Assembly (NCBI GenBank): GCA_963565915.1
Contig: OY751492.1
Location: 4,712,001 to 4,776,000, forward strand
Direction: 5' to 3'
Length of the DNA: 64,000 nucleotides
DNA from: Entoloma clypeatum
Taxonomy: Eukaryota; Basidiomycota; Agaricomycetes; Agaricales; Entolomataceae
Below are positions 60,901-64,000 of this stretch, piece after piece. The position numbers and the translations under genes were made by a program. The notes below the pieces were generated by a model. The model saw nothing but the letters and a program-made list of their open reading frames with translations. It did no database searches and had not been told where the DNA came from. How positions within the stretch are numbered: the stretch's first letter is position 1; each line of letters starts with the position of its first letter.

Positions 60901-62001
60901 TTCGAAATCAAACAAGTGGTCTGGTACGGAATCGCGGAAAGATTTGGGTTTCTGGTTACTGAGGAAGGCCTCCGATAGACGTTGCGAGATATTGGATGAA
61001 GCGCGGATGAACTCCGCCTCCGCAGGTACTGTTCCGACAAAAAGGCGGTCTCCCTCCTCAAACTCATCCTCTTCCTCATCGTCTTCCGCTAACTCCTCCG
61101 TTTCTTCTCCTTCTGTGACATCCTCCACCCATGGGCCGCGTGGAGCCTCCTCCTCTAGACCGGACGTCGGAGTGGAACCCATCCGACAGGCTCGGATGCG
61201 GACTTGTTCGAACTTCCGCTCCTTCCGCTCTTGGGCTGCCTCCTGTTGGCATGTCCGACATCGTGCAGGACACCGGCTCATCTTCACTTCCCCTGAAGTC
61301 CAATCTACCTCGGGGTTGTGTTCTTTGAGCCAAGTGAAGCCTAACACGATTTCTTGTTTTCCCAAACTTGTGACTGCAAGCTGGGTCCGTTCCGAGTGAT
61401 CCCGATAGCGGAGCACTACGTCCAACACCTCCGTTATTGCTCCGGCCTCATTCGGAGTTCCGTCGATGTTGTATACCGGAATTGCGCGTTGTAGTTTTCG
61501 AGTAGAGAGTCGGTGTTTCTCGACCAGAGTACGTTCAATAAACGATCCTGTTGCCCCACTGTCGAGTAAGGCCTTTTGTGATAGTATGTCTTTAGTGTCG
61601 GTAGTTTCGAGAACTATGTCTAGTTCGAGGGAATTGTCGGAGCGAGCGGCTGCGGCGAGAACATATTGTTTTGGAAGCCGCCGCTCCCACTTAGAGAAGC
61701 GGATGCGGATAGGGTTTGCGGAGTTGGGTGCGACTATAGGATCGTTTGCAGGCTTAGAGATGGAGGGTATAGGATCATATTGTTCCATAAATAAGGCAGC
61801 ATAACGATTTTTAGTAGACAACGAGGGCGCACTGTTCACTCGTTGTGAGGAGGAAAATCCTCCTGTCCTCCCTCCGACTCCGCAGACTCCGTGGGCGGAA
61901 CGGAGTTGCCTTCCGCCGCGTCCTTGACCACGAGTTGTTCCATGATAAACTCGTCTTGTTCCTCCATCGTCATGAATCGGACGTCGAAGCGAAGGGGGCA
62001 T
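57931..62001 (-). CDS. gypsy-2 pol polyprotein: protease, RT, RNase H, integrase, chromodomain
   Basis: 1356 codons. Translation probably enters this frame from gag by a -1 shift; the first ~55 codons are antisense-like readings of gag. Protease LLDSGATGSF at about 61540; RT with SPVFYIKKKDGSLRLVQDYR, KLDIRWGYNN and active site VYLDDIL; RNase H VEADSSDFATGAVLSQ and WTDHKNLEYF. Integrase has H-H..CKTCDSC zinc region and D-D-E core in SVDFITELP, VSDRGPQFVAKF and DGQTERVNQGLEQYL. The GPY/F region is VGPFPVV. The C-terminal chromodomain (LQFLVKWKGYGYEENSWEAE) in relatives guides insertion to marked chromatin. No stop or frameshift is seen, so the enzyme set appears complete. Confidence 0.95.
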   Translation of the reverse strand: MPPSLRRPIHDDGGTRRVYHGTTRGQGRGGRQLRSAHGVCGVGGRTGGFSSSQRVNSAPSLSTKNRYAALFMEQYDPIPSISKPANDPIVAPNSANPIRIRFSKWERRLPKQYVLAAAARSDNSLELDIVLETTDTKDILSQKALLDSGATGSFIERTLVEKHRLSTRKLQRAIPVYNIDGTPNEAGAITEVLDVVLRYRDHSERTQLAVTSLGKQEIVLGFTWLKEHNPEVDWTSGEVKMSRCPARCRTCQQEAAQERKERKFEQVRIRACRMGSTPTSGLEEEAPRGPWVEDVTEGEETEELAEDDEEEDEFEEGDRLFVGTVPAEAEFIRASSNISQRLSEAFLSNQKPKSFRDSVPDHLFDFEDVFSKTSFDTLPEERTWDHAIELVPDASPAGCKVYPLAPNEQKELDAFLEENLATGRIRPSKSPMASPVFYIKKKDGSLRLVQDYRSLNSKTIKNKYPLPLISELINKLQRAQYFTKLDIRWGYNNVRIKPGDEWKAAFRTNRGLYEPLVMFFGLTNSPSTFQTMMNEIFQDLITEGVVCVYLDDILIFTETLAEHRRVTRIVLERLREHKLYLKPEKCEFEQTRIEYLGLIIEQGRVEMDPVKVAGVAEWPAPTNVREVQSFLGFTNFYRRFIEGFSDIARPLFELTKKGHLWSWKEGEVSAFAELKRRITSAPILVLADHRKEWRVEADSSDFATGAVLSQPTEDGKWHPVAFYSKSLSPVERNYEIYDKEMLAVVRALEEWRHFLEGAEKTVEIWTDHKNLEYFMTAQKLNRRQARWSLYLARFDFKMHHRPGKSMGKSDALSRRADHGDGSRDNENIILLRPELFAVRAMRGVTVQGEERDVLCQVRQGIREGLLEDSVAEVVRSLPTVGAGSVRSAEWRQAEGLLYFRDRIYVPNNPQLRHRILTQHHDTPVAGHPGRWKTLELVSRNYWWPHMSRLIGQYCKTCDSCLRTKVRRTPPSGELNPLPVPTERWQVTSVDFITELPEAHGYDAIMVVVDSVGKRGHFIPTHSDISALGTARSYIQNVWKLHGLPEAIVSDRGPQFVAKFTRELYRLLGIKIAASTAYHPQSDGQTERVNQGLEQYLRLFVNERQDDWDEWLPMAEFAYNNHVHASTRQTPFYIDTGRHPRMGFEPREKRTEIEAVADFSERMKSALEEARAALTKAKDDMARYYNQHRSTTPTFHPGDKVFLDSSDLKTTRPTKKLAHRYVGPFPVVRPVGTHAYELRLPPSMSRIHPVFHVVKLSLVPDDPFRRQVRSPPPPTVVGEELEYDVENLLDSRLHRGKLQFLVKWKGYGYEENSWEAEDNVHAPRLVRDFYRRHPGAPRRISAAIFDSFRLTRRDAVP

Positions 62002-62990
62002 TCACGACTGAAGTGACCCGTTTTGTTACATCTGAAGCATGCATTGGCATTCTTGCCTTTGACGCGTGAAGTATCAATGTCCATTGCATTAGGGTCCCTT
62101 GTCGGCGGAGCGGTTGCGGATGCGAGCGGAGCTGGACGCGGAGTGAATGGAATGTAGGGGCGAGGGAATACTGAGGTGCCAGGTACTCTTGGTCCGACGA
62201 CGTTGCGGAAGGCAGATGTGCGGGTCGGAGCAGTGGCTTTGAAGGCTTTGTTGGCAATTCTATTGTCGTCGTTGACTCGTGCTGCAGAGTACCACTCATC
62301 GGGGTTGTCGTCCGCAGGCCGTCCGTGGGTCAGGGTGGCGATCTCGTTCTGAATGTCGGAACGGAGACCATGGCGGAATTTGAGTACTATATTGGTATCC
62401 TCCTGATAGCCTGCTTTGTCAATGTAGTCTTTGAACTCGTCAATATAGGTCTCGACATCCCGTTGACCTTGATAATAGGATTCTCCTTCGAGGATCAGTC
62501 TCGCGTCCTGTTCCTCATTCTTCGGAGTGAACTCCGTTGTAAAGACGGCGCGGAAGTCCACCCAAGTCCGATAAGGCGGAGCACCGGTCCTCCGCTCTTG
62601 TCGGATAATGCGATCCGCAAAGCGTGCTGCGCGTCCACTCTTCATGAAAGATAAGGCCCAATAAATTTTAGCGTGGTCGTCTGCGAACTGTTCCGGAGCC
62701 AGCCCCATAAACAATTCACAGGAGTTTAGAAAGGTCCAGCCATTTGCGCGCGATCCGTCGAAGTCTGACGGATTGGCGGGTTTTGCTCGACGCACGCCCG
62801 GATTGGCCGGAGCGAGCGGAGCAGGTGGAGGTGCGGGTGCGGGAGCAGGTGGGATAGGTGGCGGAGCTGGGGCAGGAATTGCGTTGAAGGCGAGGAGGAG
62901 TTGGTCAAGTTGAGTCGAGATATCAGCGAGAGTTTGACGTTGTTCCTGGAACTCGTGCTCGAGCTGTTCAAGGCGATTGGGGTCGTCCAT
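61836..62990 (-). CDS. gypsy-2 gag
   Basis: 384 codons. N-terminal coiled coil (RLEQLEHEFQEQRQTLADI), a Pro/Ala-rich spacer, the gypsy-type capsid region (FLNSCELFMGL, YYQGQRDVETYIDEFKDYI), a basic linker and zinc knuckle CFRCNKTGHFSREC, then an acidic tail. It forms the particle and binds element RNA. It overlaps pol by 166 bases, with pol in the -1 frame. A perfect hairpin (61848-61864) lies just before the gag stop. Confidence 0.93.
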   Translation of the reverse strand: MDDPNRLEQLEHEFQEQRQTLADISTQLDQLLLAFNAIPAPAPPPIPPAPAPAPPPAPLAPANPGVRRAKPANPSDFDGSRANGWTFLNSCELFMGLAPEQFADDHAKIYWALSFMKSGRAARFADRIIRQERRTGAPPYRTWVDFRAVFTTEFTPKNEEQDARLILEGESYYQGQRDVETYIDEFKDYIDKAGYQEDTNIVLKFRHGLRSDIQNEIATLTHGRPADDNPDEWYSAARVNDDNRIANKAFKATAPTRTSAFRNVVGPRVPGTSVFPRPYIPFTPRPAPLASATAPPTRDPNAMDIDTSRVKGKNANACFRCNKTGHFSRECPLRFDVRFMTMEEQDEFIMEQLVVKDAAEGNSVPPTESAESEGGQEDFPPHNE

Positions 62991-63151
62991 TACTATGCGC
63001 GGAGCAGAATCACCGGTTACGGAGAGGTAATTAGAAGAACTGGAAGGGGTGTGAGATGTATCGGAGTCGGACGCGGACGAAGCTACTCCGAAGCGCGGAA
63101 TCGTGACAACGATGCAATCGGACCCGGTCCAATTAGATGAGAACTTTCTAC

Positions 63152-63585
63152 TGTAAGGGCGACCTTACGATCCAAGACTCAAACTCAGATACTTGCAAGG
63201 GAGATCCGAAGTTTAGATTGAGCAGTCTAATAAGTAATACAACACATACCTTGCAAGGGAGATCCGAAGAGAAAGTTCTAAGGATTCCCCTGCAAGCTAG
63301 CTGCGATAAATAGTAAAATGAGATATGAAATAAGAGATAAAACGAGACACATGAATGATGAGCAATGATCGGGAGTAGCGATGAAGGATGAATGGAAACA
63401 AGATGAATGATAGTACCTGCGATCCGACGTGCGGAGTAGCGGATGGGGGCGGAGTCGTCAGATGCGGAGAGGCGGATAAGATGTCGGAGACAGCGGATAC
63501 GATCGGAGGACGTCGGAGATGGTGGAATAGAAAGGAAAGGAGGAAAGTAAAGGAAAAGTGAAAAGTGAAAGTGGTTGCCCTTACA
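63152..63585 (-). repeat. gypsy-2 LTR (5' LTR of the element)
   Basis: 434 bases; the transcription start of the element should lie here. Adjacent to the target duplication AGAGC at 63586-63590. No standard tRNA-Met primer site was recognised just inside it. Confidence 0.95.
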
Positions 63586-63590
63586 AGAGC

Positions 63591-64000
63591 TCTACAAACA
63601 CCTCAAACACCCAACAACACTCTCAACAATTAGTTCAAGGGTGGTGGGACTAATCCACTTTAATTTGTAGTAGATAGACTTGTTTGTCTTTTGGTAGAGA
63701 ATCAATGCAAGGTCACGCATGTCGAAGCTCAAGGGTGATTCAATAAAATGTTATTAAGGAATCGAGTTTTCTCAGGGTTCACTGAGACTCCCTTTGGATG
63801 AGACTTAGAAAATCAAACCACTCTCAATCACTGAGAGAGAGAGAGGGATTGGATCTGGCTGGGGGGCCTTTCTAATCTACAGTACATGGCAGGGGGGAAC
63901 TACAGTTTTTATACCAGACAAGAGATGAAATATATATATAAGGTTTATCACAAGTTATGTCCATAACAAATCGGTTTCCAGGGTATCTGTTATTTACTGT
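63591..64000. other. flank right of gypsy-2, no gene seen
   Basis: Continuation of the sequence into which gypsy-2 inserted. An open stretch joins across the target site for about 25 codons and then stops. A GA repeat (63829-63845) and an AT repeat near 63930 are present. Confidence 0.35.

Larger units (their letters stand above)
57486..63585 (-). mobile_element. gypsy-2: full-length young chromovirus
   Basis: Complete 6.1-kb element with 434-bp LTRs at both ends that look identical by eye, a 5-bp target duplication AGAGC (57481-57485 and 63586-63590), intact gag and pol and a polypurine tract. It lies in the KDZ fragment. All of this says it inserted recently and may still be active. Confidence 0.95.

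Noticed and set aside
61076..61399. Several frames opposite gypsy-2 pol (for example plus 60716-61399)
   Set aside because: Antisense shadows of pol with Ser-rich composition and no motif.

Overview
The window looks like the chromosome-end portion of a mushroom-forming basidiomycete (Agaricomycetes) genome. The signs are dense ~50-bp GT..AG introns, chromovirus and copia retrotransposons, a fragment of a KDZ-type transposase, a Crinkler-type effector gene, telomeric repeats of the form CCCCTAA (TTAGGGG) and telomere-associated Penelope-like (Coprina-like) elements. Nothing prokaryotic is present. All functional names rest on motifs read by eye; no database search was run.

Layout. (1) 1-14.4 kb is gene-bearing: an intron-rich ABCC transporter (+), a predicted PD-(D/E)XK nuclease-like protein (-), a decayed GATA finger next to a C2H2+Zn2Cys6 finger gene (+), and a three-module Crinkler gene (-) with ubiquitin-like header, P-loop NTPase and a REase-like C-terminus. 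(2) 14.6-16.7 kb is a subtelomere: three minus-strand Coprina-like terminal segments, each with a hammerhead ribozyme, then a degenerate GACCCTCC repeat. (3) 16720-16919 is a 200-N assembly gap. (4) From 16920 a second contig starts with C-rich telomeric repeats, followed by two Coprina-like copies with hammerhead ribozymes, ~12.9 copies of an apparently perfect 472-bp satellite, and ~7.7 kb of low-complexity sequence built round the palindrome CGTCGACG. That last block also holds five copies of a covarying GGGA-GTAG-TCCC stem-loop. A third Coprina-like copy and another telomeric tract close this part at 36.06 kb. (5) 36.2-46.5 kb carries a TET/JBP-like 2OG-Fe(II) dioxygenase, a divergently transcribed Ulp1-like cysteine protease, coiled-coil proteins and three proteins with two CX2CX6C half-sites. 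(6) 47.6-63.6 kb is nested transposons: a decayed chromovirus (gypsy-1) broken by a copia element and carrying a fourth CX2CX6C protein gene in antisense, a tRNA-like SINE, a KDZ CxC2 fragment, and a young full-length chromovirus (gypsy-2) with apparently identical LTRs and a perfect 5-bp target duplication inside the KDZ fragment.

How it fits together. The window probably joins two chromosome ends at the N gap: telomeric tracts are G-rich on the left of it and C-rich on the right. Coprina-like elements seem to have been added repeatedly at these ends. The genes at 36-46 kb and the antisense gene inside gypsy-1 share one unusual zinc-cluster family with a phase-2 intron at the same place, suggesting that the family moves between host loci and mobile elements.
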